Positions 36,232 through 42,694 of a stretch of DNA of 42,694 bases are shown here, one piece after another. Origin of the DNA: Roseobacter sp. GTDB lineage: Bacteria; Pseudomonadota; Alphaproteobacteria; Rhodobacterales; Rhodobacteraceae. Location: NCBI GenBank assembly GCA_024636475.1, contig JAGXHA010000039.1, forward strand, positions 1 through 42,694, in the 5' to 3' direction. Position numbers and translations under genes: made by a program. Position 1 is the first letter of the stretch; every line of letters starts with the position of its first letter. The notes below the pieces were generated by a model. That model was not told where the DNA came from. It worked only from the letters and a program-made list of their open reading frames with translations, and made no database searches.

Positions 36232-38094
36232 ATGGGCCTTTTTATCGCACAGATATTGACTGGGCTTGCCAATGCTGGCGCGCTGTTCATGGTCGCCTCT
36301 GGTTTGTCGCTGATTTTTGGCGTGACGCGCGTTGTGAATTTCGCCCACGGCTCCTTCTATATGCTGGGGGCCTATGTCGGCTATTCGCTGATGCAGGTCC
36401 TGCCCGGAATGGTCGGGTTTTGGGGTGCGATTTTGTTGGCGGGAATTATTGTAGGCCTGATTGGCGTAATCGTTGAAATCTGTGTGCTGCGGCCTGTCTA
36501 CAGCGCGCCTGAACTTTTCCAATTGGTTGCTACCTTCGGGGTTATTCTGGTCATTCAGGACCTTGCCTTGATGATCTGGGGGCCGCAGGATTTGCTGGGT
36601 CCGCGTGCGCCGGGGCTCAAAGGCGTGATCCGCATTATGGGCGAACCTGTGCCGCAATACGACATTGCACTGATTGTCATCACCCCGTTTGTGGCTTTTG
36701 CCCTTTGGTATCTGATCACTAAAACCCGCATCGGAACGCTGGTGCGTGCCGCCACCCAAGACCGTGAAATGGTCAGTGCTCTTGGCGTAAACCAAGCTTG
36801 GCTGTTTACGGGTGTCTTCTTTCTGGGGTGTGCGCTTGCGGGTCTTGGCGGTGCGTTACAATTGCCAAAGGGTGGCGCGGATCTGCTGATGGACTTCACC
36901 ATTCTGGGTTCCGTTTTTGTTGTCGTGGTGATCGGGGGGATGGGGTCGCTGCCGGGTGCCTATCTGGCGGCAGTGATTATCTCGGTGCTCAATGTTTTTG
37001 GGGTCACCTACGCGCCGCAATCTACGCTGGTCTTGATGTTCTTGGTGATGGTTGTCGTATTGATGTTCCGCCCCTTCGGCTTGCTTGGTAAAGAGGAAGT
37101 TGCAGGCGAGCATGGTCAGGTGGGCGAGCCTGAACGCCCGATCAAACCTGCTGGCAATCGCATCCGCTTATTGGTAGCGGCGGGACTGCTGATCCTTGGC
37201 CTCCTGCCGCTTTATAGCGGTAACTTTGCGGTTGTTCTGGTCACCGATATTTTGATCTTCTGCCTTTTTGCGGCGTCGCTTCATTTCATGTTGGGGCAGG
37301 GTGGATTGGTGAGCTTTGGGCATGCAGCGTTCTTTGGAGGGGGGGCTTATGCCGCCGCCTTGTTCGTGACCTACGCGGATACCCCGATGGAACTGGCTTT
37401 GGTCCTTGCGCCCATTTGCGCGGGTCTTGCCGCGATCGTTATCGGCTGGGTCTGCCTTCGTTCAACCGGCGTTTACTTTGCGATGCTCACGCTGGCATTT
37501 GGTCAACTGCTGTGGAGCCTTGCGTTCCAATGGGGTGATGTCACCGGCGGCGATGATGGCTTGGTCAATATCTGGCCTTCGGATTGGGCGTCCGACAACA
37601 GTGTTTACTATTATATCGCGTTTTTTCTGTGCACCGGTGGCATCTTGCTGCTGCGCCAGGCGGCACATGCGCCTTTTGGCTATGCCATGCGCGCCGCGCG
37701 CGACAGCGCCCGTCAGGCCGAGGCGATGGGGATCAACACCAAGCGCATACAGTTGGTGGCATTTACCTTTGCGGGCATCATGGCGGGGCTTGCGGGCGGG
37801 TTGTTCGTGTTTTCCAAGGGCAGCATCTTTCCCAACGAGCTTGAAACCGCGCGCAGTTTTGATGCGCTGATTGTGGTGTTCTTGGGCGGGGTGAAAACCC
37901 TTTCAGGAGGCTGGGTCGGCGCCGCCTTCTTTGAAGGCATAAAGGATTATCTGACACGCTTTGAATATTGGCGCTTTGCGCTTGGTCTGTCGATCATCGT
38001 CGTTGTCATCCTTGGCCCTGAAGGCATTGTTGGATCCTTGCGCAAGGCAGGCGAACGTTTCGGCCTGTTGAAAGTACCGGAGGATGCGAAATGA
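36232..38094 (+). CDS. Fused LivH-LivM branched-chain-type ABC permease
   Basis: This 620-residue membrane protein contains both permease halves in one chain. The LivH-like half is residues 1 to about 285 (GLSLIFGVTRVVNFAHGSFYMLGAY, VVVIGGMGSLPGAYLAAVIISVLNVFG) and the LivM-like half starts near residue 310 (FCLFAASLHFMLGQGGLVSFGHAAFFGGGAYAAALF, IQLVAFTFAGIMAGLAGGLFVFSKGSIFPNELETARSFDALIVVFLGG). A charged linker (KEEVAGEHGQVGEPERPIKP) joins them. Many hydrophobic segments fit about 16-18 helices. ATG 36232 has GAGGTGG upstream; the frame is open to 36220. The end overlaps livG by four bases. Confidence 0.93.
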   Translation: MGLFIAQILTGLANAGALFMVASGLSLIFGVTRVVNFAHGSFYMLGAYVGYSLMQVLPGMVGFWGAILLAGIIVGLIGVIVEICVLRPVYSAPELFQLVATFGVILVIQDLALMIWGPQDLLGPRAPGLKGVIRIMGEPVPQYDIALIVITPFVAFALWYLITKTRIGTLVRAATQDREMVSALGVNQAWLFTGVFFLGCALAGLGGALQLPKGGADLLMDFTILGSVFVVVVIGGMGSLPGAYLAAVIISVLNVFGVTYAPQSTLVLMFLVMVVVLMFRPFGLLGKEEVAGEHGQVGEPERPIKPAGNRIRLLVAAGLLILGLLPLYSGNFAVVLVTDILIFCLFAASLHFMLGQGGLVSFGHAAFFGGGAYAAALFVTYADTPMELALVLAPICAGLAAIVIGWVCLRSTGVYFAMLTLAFGQLLWSLAFQWGDVTGGDDGLVNIWPSDWASDNSVYYYIAFFLCTGGILLLRQAAHAPFGYAMRAARDSARQAEAMGINTKRIQLVAFTFAGIMAGLAGGLFVFSKGSIFPNELETARSFDALIVVFLGGVKTLSGGWVGAAFFEGIKDYLTRFEYWRFALGLSIIVVVILGPEGIVGSLRKAGERFGLLKVPEDAK

Positions 38095-38870
38095 GCCCAA
38101 TTTTATCCGTTCGCAACCTGTCGCGCAGCTTTGGTGCGATCAAGGCCGTCGATGACGTAAGCTTTGATCTGGCCAAGGGCGAATTGCTGGCGCTCATCGG
38201 CCCAAACGGTGCCGGTAAAAGTACATGTTTCAACATGCTGATGGGGCAATTGAAACCGTCGTCGGGCACTGTGGAACTGATGGGCAAGAACATTGCCGGT
38301 ATGCAGCCACGCAAAATCTGGCGCATGGGGGTGGGGCGGACGTTTCAGATCACCGCGACCTATGCGTCGATGACAGTGGTCGAGAATGTGCAAATGGCGC
38401 TGATGTCGTACCATCGCAAGCTTTATTCGCTGACCACATTTGCGTATAAATTGTACCGTGACGAGGCACTGGCCCTTCTTGACACCGTGGGCATGGCGGA
38501 TCAGGCGGAACGCCACTGCGCTGTGTTGGCTTATGGTGATCTCAAACGGCTGGAACTGGCCGTTGCCCTTGCCCATGACCCCATCCTTTTGCTGATGGAC
38601 GAACCCACTGCCGGGATGGCACCGCGGGAGCGGATCGCGTTGATGCAACTGACGGCGGATATTCTGGACGCCAAGGGGATCAGCATCCTGTTTACCGAAC
38701 ACGACATGGATGTGGTCTTTGCCCATGCGCACCGGATCATGGTGTTGAATCGTGGCCAGTTGATCGCGAATGGTTCTGTCGAAGAAATCCGCACTAATCC
38801 GCAGGTTCAAGAGGTTTATCTTGGCGGTGGCACGCTGTTCAATGCCGCGCAGGAGGATGTTCATGCTTGA
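38091..38870 (+). CDS. ABC transporter ATP-binding protein (LivG-like)
   Basis: This 259-residue ATPase of the HAAT importer has Walker A GPNGAGKST (residues about 38-46), FQITATYASMTVVENVQMAL after the Q-loop, a signature region that reads LAYGDLKRLELAVAL (the LivG-type variant of LSGGQ), Walker B ILLLMDEPTAGMAPRER, and the H-loop TEHDMDVVF. Start ATG overlaps the permease stop (ATGA). The end overlaps livF by eight bases. Confidence 0.94.
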   Translation: MSPILSVRNLSRSFGAIKAVDDVSFDLAKGELLALIGPNGAGKSTCFNMLMGQLKPSSGTVELMGKNIAGMQPRKIWRMGVGRTFQITATYASMTVVENVQMALMSYHRKLYSLTTFAYKLYRDEALALLDTVGMADQAERHCAVLAYGDLKRLELAVALAHDPILLLMDEPTAGMAPRERIALMQLTADILDAKGISILFTEHDMDVVFAHAHRIMVLNRGQLIANGSVEEIRTNPQVQEVYLGGGTLFNAAQEDVHA

Positions 38871-39564
38871 GGTCAAAGGCGTCAATTCATTCTACGGCAA
38901 GGCCCATGTTTTGAACGACATGAATTTTGAAGTTGCGGCTGGGACCGTTGTTGCCTTGCTGGGCCGCAACGGTGCGGGCAAGACCACTACGATGAAATCG
39001 ATCATGCAAATGGTGCGTCCACGCAGCGGTTCCATCATCTACAAAGGTCATGATATTACCACTTGGCCTAGCCATAAGGTCGCGCGCAACGGTCTGGGCT
39101 ATGTCCCGGAAGAGCGCAGGATTTTCACCCAACTTACCGTGTTGGAAAACCTTGAAGTTGGCCGCCAACCTCCGCGCGACGGCTGCACGACCTGGACTGA
39201 TGAGATGGTGTTTGATCTTTTCCCCAACCTTGCCGAGCGCCGGAATAACCGTGGTAAGGCCCTGTCAGGGGGGGAGCAGCAGATGCTGACCATCGCGCGC
39301 ACGCTGATGGGCAACCCCGCGTTTATCCTGCTTGATGAGCCGTCAGAAGGCATCGCGCCTGTGATTGTCGAACAAATGGCCCGCGTGATCTTGCAATTGA
39401 AAAGCGAAGGGTTGACCGTGCTTTTATCTGAACAGAACCTGCATTTTGCCCAAGCCGTCGCGGATGGCGTTGTGATCATTGAACACGGGACCCAAAAGTT
39501 TGTCGGCACCTTGTCAGATCTGCAGGCGCAGCCCGATATCCGCGATCAATATCTATCAGTTTGA
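38863..39564 (+). CDS. ABC transporter ATP-binding protein (LivF-like)
   Basis: This 233-residue ATPase partner has Walker A GRNGAGKTTTM, the Q-loop region RSGSIIYKGHDI, GYVPEERRIFTQLTVLENLEVG, signature LSGGEQQMLTIARTL and Walker B FILLDEPSEGIAP. I chose ATG 38863, preceded by AGGAGG, rather than an upstream in-frame codon at 38770. It completes the importer: receptor, fused permease and two ATPases in one operon. Confidence 0.94.
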   Translation: MLEVKGVNSFYGKAHVLNDMNFEVAAGTVVALLGRNGAGKTTTMKSIMQMVRPRSGSIIYKGHDITTWPSHKVARNGLGYVPEERRIFTQLTVLENLEVGRQPPRDGCTTWTDEMVFDLFPNLAERRNNRGKALSGGEQQMLTIARTLMGNPAFILLDEPSEGIAPVIVEQMARVILQLKSEGLTVLLSEQNLHFAQAVADGVVIIEHGTQKFVGTLSDLQAQPDIRDQYLSV

Positions 39565-39672
39565 AAAGCACTCAGTTGGCTTTGATCACATTATTGCCAT
39601 GCGCTGTATTTGAGGCAAAATGGGACTATCATAATCAGATCTTCAATTTTCAAGCAAAGCGAGAGATGCCCG

Positions 39673-40572
39673 ATGACCCAGACCCCGCGCAAAAAGGCGA
39701 GCGACTTTGATCCTCGCATCCTTGAGATTTTCGATGGCTATGTGCATGGCACGATGAGCAAGCGTGATTTCATGTCACGTGCTGGCAAGTATGCCGTTGC
39801 CGGTGTGACGGGTGCGATGATCCTCGAACAGTTGCAACCAAACTATGCTTTGGCTCAGCAGGTAGCACCTGACGATCCAGAGATCGTAACCGAGGTGATC
39901 GAATATGAAAGCCCCGAGGGCCATGGTACGATCAAGGCGTTGATGGCAAAGCCAGCGGGTGCGACAGGCAAACTGCCAGCCGTTCTGGTGGTCCACGAAA
40001 ACCGAGGTTTGAACCCGTATATCGAAGACGTGGTGCGCCGCACTGCCAAAGCTGGATACCTTGCGATTGGTCCCGATGGGTTGACCCCGCTGGGTGGTTA
40101 CCCCGGCACCGATGAAGAAGGCCGCGAAATGCAGCGCAGTCTGGATGGTGCCAAACTGATGGAAGATTTTTTTGCTGCCTTTGAGTTTCTGCGTGATCAC
40201 CCCGACAGTACAGGGCGCGTTGGGGCCGTTGGGTTTTGCTATGGTGGCGGCGTTTGCAATGCGCTTGCCGTCGCGTATCCTGAAATGGCGGCTTCCGTGC
40301 CGTTTTACGGCCGCCAGCCCCCGGCCGAGGATGTGCCAAGCATCCAAGCCCCTTTGATGATCCAGTACGCTGGCCTTGATGAACGCATCAACGCAGGCTG
40401 GCCCGAATATTCCGAGGCGCTTAAAGCTAACCAAAAAGCATTCAGCGTGCACTTTTACCCCGAGGTGAACCACGGGTTCCACAATGATACGACCCCGCGT
40501 TATGATGAAGAGGCCGCCACTTTGGCATGGAAACGTACCATCGCCTTTTTCGATCAACACGTGCGTGCTTGA
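39673..40572 (+). CDS. Dienelactone hydrolase family protein, probably exported
   Basis: This 299-residue alpha/beta hydrolase is of the dienelactone hydrolase family. The nucleophile is Cys189 in GFCYGGG (as in true dienelactone hydrolases), with the acid Asp236 (QYAGLDER) and His267 (VNHGFHND). An N-terminal extension has [25 protein letters not shown], a Tat-like (K-R variant) signal with hydrophobic core, and a possible cleavage region at ALAQQ near residue 62. ATG 39673 has a GAGAGA-type ribosome site; a TTG at 39610 is open upstream. It sits about 110 bases after the transporter genes and may hydrolyse a lactone or ester of the imported compound. Substrate unknown. Confidence 0.85.
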   Translation: MTQTPRKKASDFDPRILEIFDGYVHGTMSKRDFMSRAGKYAVAGVTGAMILEQLQPNYALAQQVAPDDPEIVTEVIEYESPEGHGTIKALMAKPAGATGKLPAVLVVHENRGLNPYIEDVVRRTAKAGYLAIGPDGLTPLGGYPGTDEEGREMQRSLDGAKLMEDFFAAFEFLRDHPDSTGRVGAVGFCYGGGVCNALAVAYPEMAASVPFYGRQPPAEDVPSIQAPLMIQYAGLDERINAGWPEYSEALKANQKAFSVHFYPEVNHGFHNDTTPRYDEEAATLAWKRTIAFFDQHVRA

Positions 40573-40581
40573 TCTTGTGTT

Positions 40582-40607
40582 GGGGCTGGCCAATGGTGGT
40601 CAGCCCC
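40582..40607. terminator. Hairpin after the dienelactone hydrolase gene
   Basis: A 10-bp stem (GGGGCTGGCC with GGTCAGCCCC, one G-T pair) lies 10 bases after the stop codon. No T-run follows, so it is terminator-like only. Further inverted segments (TGACGCC at 40664-40670 with GGCGTCA at 40698-40704; AGACCGA at 40647-40653 with TCGGTCT at 40691-40697) lie before the convergent mutase gene. Confidence 0.45.
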
Positions 40608-40706
40608 CGCTGAATGACGCCTGTAAAACTCTCTGGCTTTTAGACAAGACCGACCCTCAAGTCTGACGCCCGTCTTTGGGTTAGGGGGTTTCGGTCTGGC
40701 GTCACA

Positions 40707-42077
40707 CTAAGGCGTAAATTTCTTCCGCAGCAGGTACAGCCCCTGCGCCAGCAAGGCCTGTGCGGCGTTGAAACTAGCCGCCTCTGCATAAAAACGCAGT
40801 TCGGGCGCGTTGCCGGAAGGGCGTAGATGCACGATATGCTCGCCTTCGCAAATCATCCGCAAGCCATCGGTCCGATCTACGGCAACCTCGGTCAGATCAA
40901 ACTGCCTAAGGAACGCCGCGCGGGCGCTATCTTGTGTGCTTAGACCTGAAATAAATGTTTTGGCGACGTCGGTTTCGACACCTTGCAAACGGTCTGCTGC
41001 GGTGAAACGTGCGGGTTGCTTGGCAACAGCCGCTGCCAAGGTCCCCTCCGCCTTTGCCGCCACCAAACTGGCAAGGATCGGCAGAACGGCATCGCGCGTC
41101 ATCAGAGCAGGCAATGGGCCAGAGGGGCCGCTTGCGTCATAGCCCAACAGGAAGCCGCCGTTGGCCTCGTATCCAACCACTCGGCCCGCAGCACCTTCCA
41201 TGCCCGCGATCACAAACGGCGATCCAATCCGGGTACGGATGACTTGATCGAAAACCTGCTCGGCGCCCGAATTGGAGGACACTGGCGTGACGGCGACCTG
41301 CGCGCCAAGGGCTTTTCCCGTAATCTGACCCAGCACGTCACCTGGCACGATGTTGCCGGTCGCGTCTGCAACCAGCGGTCGGTCGCCATCTCCATCAGTG
41401 GAGACGATCGCATCCAGCGGATGGCTTTTTGTCCAGTCTCGCAATTGCGCGCGCACGTCTTCCGGAACGGCTTCGGTATCGACTGGCACAAAGTGCGCGG
41501 CACGACCCAATTCAGTGACCGTTGCTCCCAATTGGGTCAGCAGATCGACCATCAGATCGCGCCCCACGGCGGAATGACTGTAGACCCCGATGCGCATTCC
41601 CGCCAAAGCCGTGCCAAAAGCACTGGTGTAGCGTGCAATATATGCGGCCACCGTCTTTATATCCGTGATCAAGTCTGGCCCATGTTGGGTAGGAGCTGCA
41701 TTAAGGCTGGCCAAAATAGCGGCCTCATGCGTTTTGGTAATCTCGCCTTCGGGGGTGTAGAACTTGATACCATTCCGGTCGTCGGGAATATGGCTGCCTG
41801 TTACCATCACAGCGGCACAACCCGCGCTCATAGATGCTAGGGCCAGGGCAGGGGTGGGCACTGCCCCAGCATCGGTCACCTGAACGCCCATCTGTCGCGC
41901 GGCGTCTGCCACCATGGTGGCAATCGCAGGCGATGATCCTCGCAAATCTCGCCCGATCCAGATGCCATTACCCACAGGGCAAGACGCGACAAAGGCTCTG
42001 ACATGGGCCCCGATCAATTCAGCGGTAAGTTCCACGACAAGCCCGCGCAGGCCGCTGGTTCCAAACTTTGGAGGCAT
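40707..42077 (-). CDS. Phosphohexomutase (phosphomannomutase-like)
   Basis: This 456-residue alpha-phosphohexomutase is of the bacterial PMM/PGM type. It starts with the family N-terminus MPPKFGTSGLRG. The phosphoserine loop is VTGSHIPDDRNGIKFY, the Mg loop DGDGDRPLV, the sugar loop YEANGGFLLG and the phosphate loop RPSGNAPELRFY. ATG 42077 has AAAGGA eight bases upstream; the frame extends further up to 42188 without support. It could interconvert mannose-6-P and mannose-1-P (or glucose phosphates) for nucleotide-sugar synthesis. The divergent glycosyltransferase supports a polysaccharide role distinct from the pgm in the glycogen operon. Confidence 0.9.
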   Translation of the reverse strand: MPPKFGTSGLRGLVVELTAELIGAHVRAFVASCPVGNGIWIGRDLRGSSPAIATMVADAARQMGVQVTDAGAVPTPALALASMSAGCAAVMVTGSHIPDDRNGIKFYTPEGEITKTHEAAILASLNAAPTQHGPDLITDIKTVAAYIARYTSAFGTALAGMRIGVYSHSAVGRDLMVDLLTQLGATVTELGRAAHFVPVDTEAVPEDVRAQLRDWTKSHPLDAIVSTDGDGDRPLVADATGNIVPGDVLGQITGKALGAQVAVTPVSSNSGAEQVFDQVIRTRIGSPFVIAGMEGAAGRVVGYEANGGFLLGYDASGPSGPLPALMTRDAVLPILASLVAAKAEGTLAAAVAKQPARFTAADRLQGVETDVAKTFISGLSTQDSARAAFLRQFDLTEVAVDRTDGLRMICEGEHIVHLRPSGNAPELRFYAEAASFNAAQALLAQGLYLLRKKFTP

Positions 42078-42239
42078 CAAAAGGGTCCTTTGGTCTGTTG
42101 CTGGGGTCGTTATATCAAGCATGCAAAGGGTGTCAGCTAGAAAGGCACCACAGCGCCACGTTTGCTGAAACCAACAAGGCCAAGCCAAAGGGGTGCAAAA
42201 CGTCTTGTTTTAGGTTTTCGAAACGCAGTAAAAGAAAGC

Positions 42240-42694
42240 ATGAAGATATGCGCCCTTACAATGGTTTACAAAGACTACTGGGCGCTGTCGCAGTGGTACA
42301 CGCATTATGGTCGGCTGGTCGGCTTCGATAACCTTTACGTCGTTGCACACGGGCCTGACGATAGGGTTGCGCAAATTTGCCCTCGTGCAAGCGTTATCAC
42401 GATTCCCCGCGACATCCTCGAAGGGTTTGACCGCCGACGCGGTCAGACGTTGAACAGCTTTTCTGACGGTTTGGCGCTGTCTTATGACTGGGTGATCCGT
42501 ACCGACGCGGATGAGCTGATCTGTTTTGACCCGTCTATCTATCAATCGCTTGAACCGGTTTTTGAAAGTGTTTCGTCCAAGGCTGTGTTTGCTTTGGGTC
42601 TGAACGTGGCTGAAGTTGCAGATGACAGGGTGCTGGAAGAGGGGCAGATGGCGTTGGGATACCGGTCCAAAGCCGTGTTCACCGGCCATTATAG
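42240..42694 (+). CDS. Glycosyltransferase, family 2-like (partial, runs off the window)
   Basis: An open frame from ATG 42240 is still open at the window edge (151 codons seen). The N-terminus MKICALTMVYKDYWALSQW and the following FDNLYVVAHG are the first strand-helix-strand of a GT-A glycosyltransferase. RTDADELICFD carries the DxD metal/nucleotide-sugar motif. This looks like the Glyco_tranf_2_4 group, often found in roseobacter surface-polysaccharide loci. It is divergent from the phosphohexomutase across about 160 bases. The C-terminus and acceptor specificity cannot be seen. Confidence 0.82.
   Translation, partial: MKICALTMVYKDYWALSQWYTHYGRLVGFDNLYVVAHGPDDRVAQICPRASVITIPRDILEGFDRRRGQTLNSFSDGLALSYDWVIRTDADELICFDPSIYQSLEPVFESVSSKAVFALGLNVAEVADDRVLEEGQMALGYRSKAVFTGHY

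Noticed and set aside
40647..40704. Crossing inverted segments between the hydrolase and phosphohexomutase genes as a possible structured RNA
   Set aside because: The two helices would form a pseudoknot or be mutually exclusive, each is only 7 bp, and no known riboswitch core is visible. The region between convergent genes is more simply terminator-like.

Overview
The window looks like a secondary replicon (plasmid or chromid) of a marine Rhodobacteraceae/Roseobacter-group alphaproteobacterium. The reasons are an intact repABC replication/partition module, GC-rich coding with many GTG/TTG starts, roseobacter-style catabolic genes with TRAP and HAAT-type uptake proteins, and flanking mobile DNA. 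The genus cannot be fixed from sequence reading alone, and integration of the repABC unit into a chromosome is not excluded.

Layout. 1-2060: mobile DNA, with a serine-resolvase gene broken by a one-base deletion and an IS6-family element with matching terminal inverted repeats. 2140-5660: repC, repB and repA (minus strand), with a candidate counter-transcribed RNA between repB and repC and two near-identical perfect palindromes flanking repC that look like partition sites. 5990-8232: glucokinase, an L,D-transpeptidase and a small lipoprotein. 8568-21656: a plus-strand glycogen/alpha-glucan operon glgP-glgB-glgC-glgA-glgX-malQ-pgm with short gaps or overlaps. With glucokinase, it covers synthesis from glucose-1-P and full breakdown to glucose-6-P.

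21756-40572: a large catabolic island, the most interesting part. It combines a molybdenum hydroxylase (FAD protein plus fused 2Fe-2S/Mo protein), a homologue of 6-hydroxynicotinate reductase, an enamidase-like cyclic amidohydrolase, an ApbE-superfamily UPF0280 protein, a tandem pair of DUF1185 (AA_synth) proteins, a second metal-dependent amidohydrolase, a crotonase, a MarR regulator, a Rieske oxygenase, a complete branched-chain-amino-acid-type ABC transporter (LivK-like, LivHM fusion, LivG, LivF), a dienelactone-hydrolase-like protein and an orphan TRAP receptor. The first enzymes mirror the hydroxylate, reduce, hydrolyse logic of nicotinate fermentation in Eubacterium barkeri. I infer a reductive N-heterocycle (pyridine-carboxylate-like) degradation route with an unknown substrate. 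The UPF0280 protein is a candidate flavin transferase for the reductase, because the E. barkeri reductase carries covalent flavin. Three divergent intergenic regions in the island carry inverted repeats, two of which overlap TTGACA -35 boxes.

40707-42694: a phosphohexomutase (phosphomannomutase-like), and a divergent glycosyltransferase that runs off the window end. These suggest the start of a surface-polysaccharide region.
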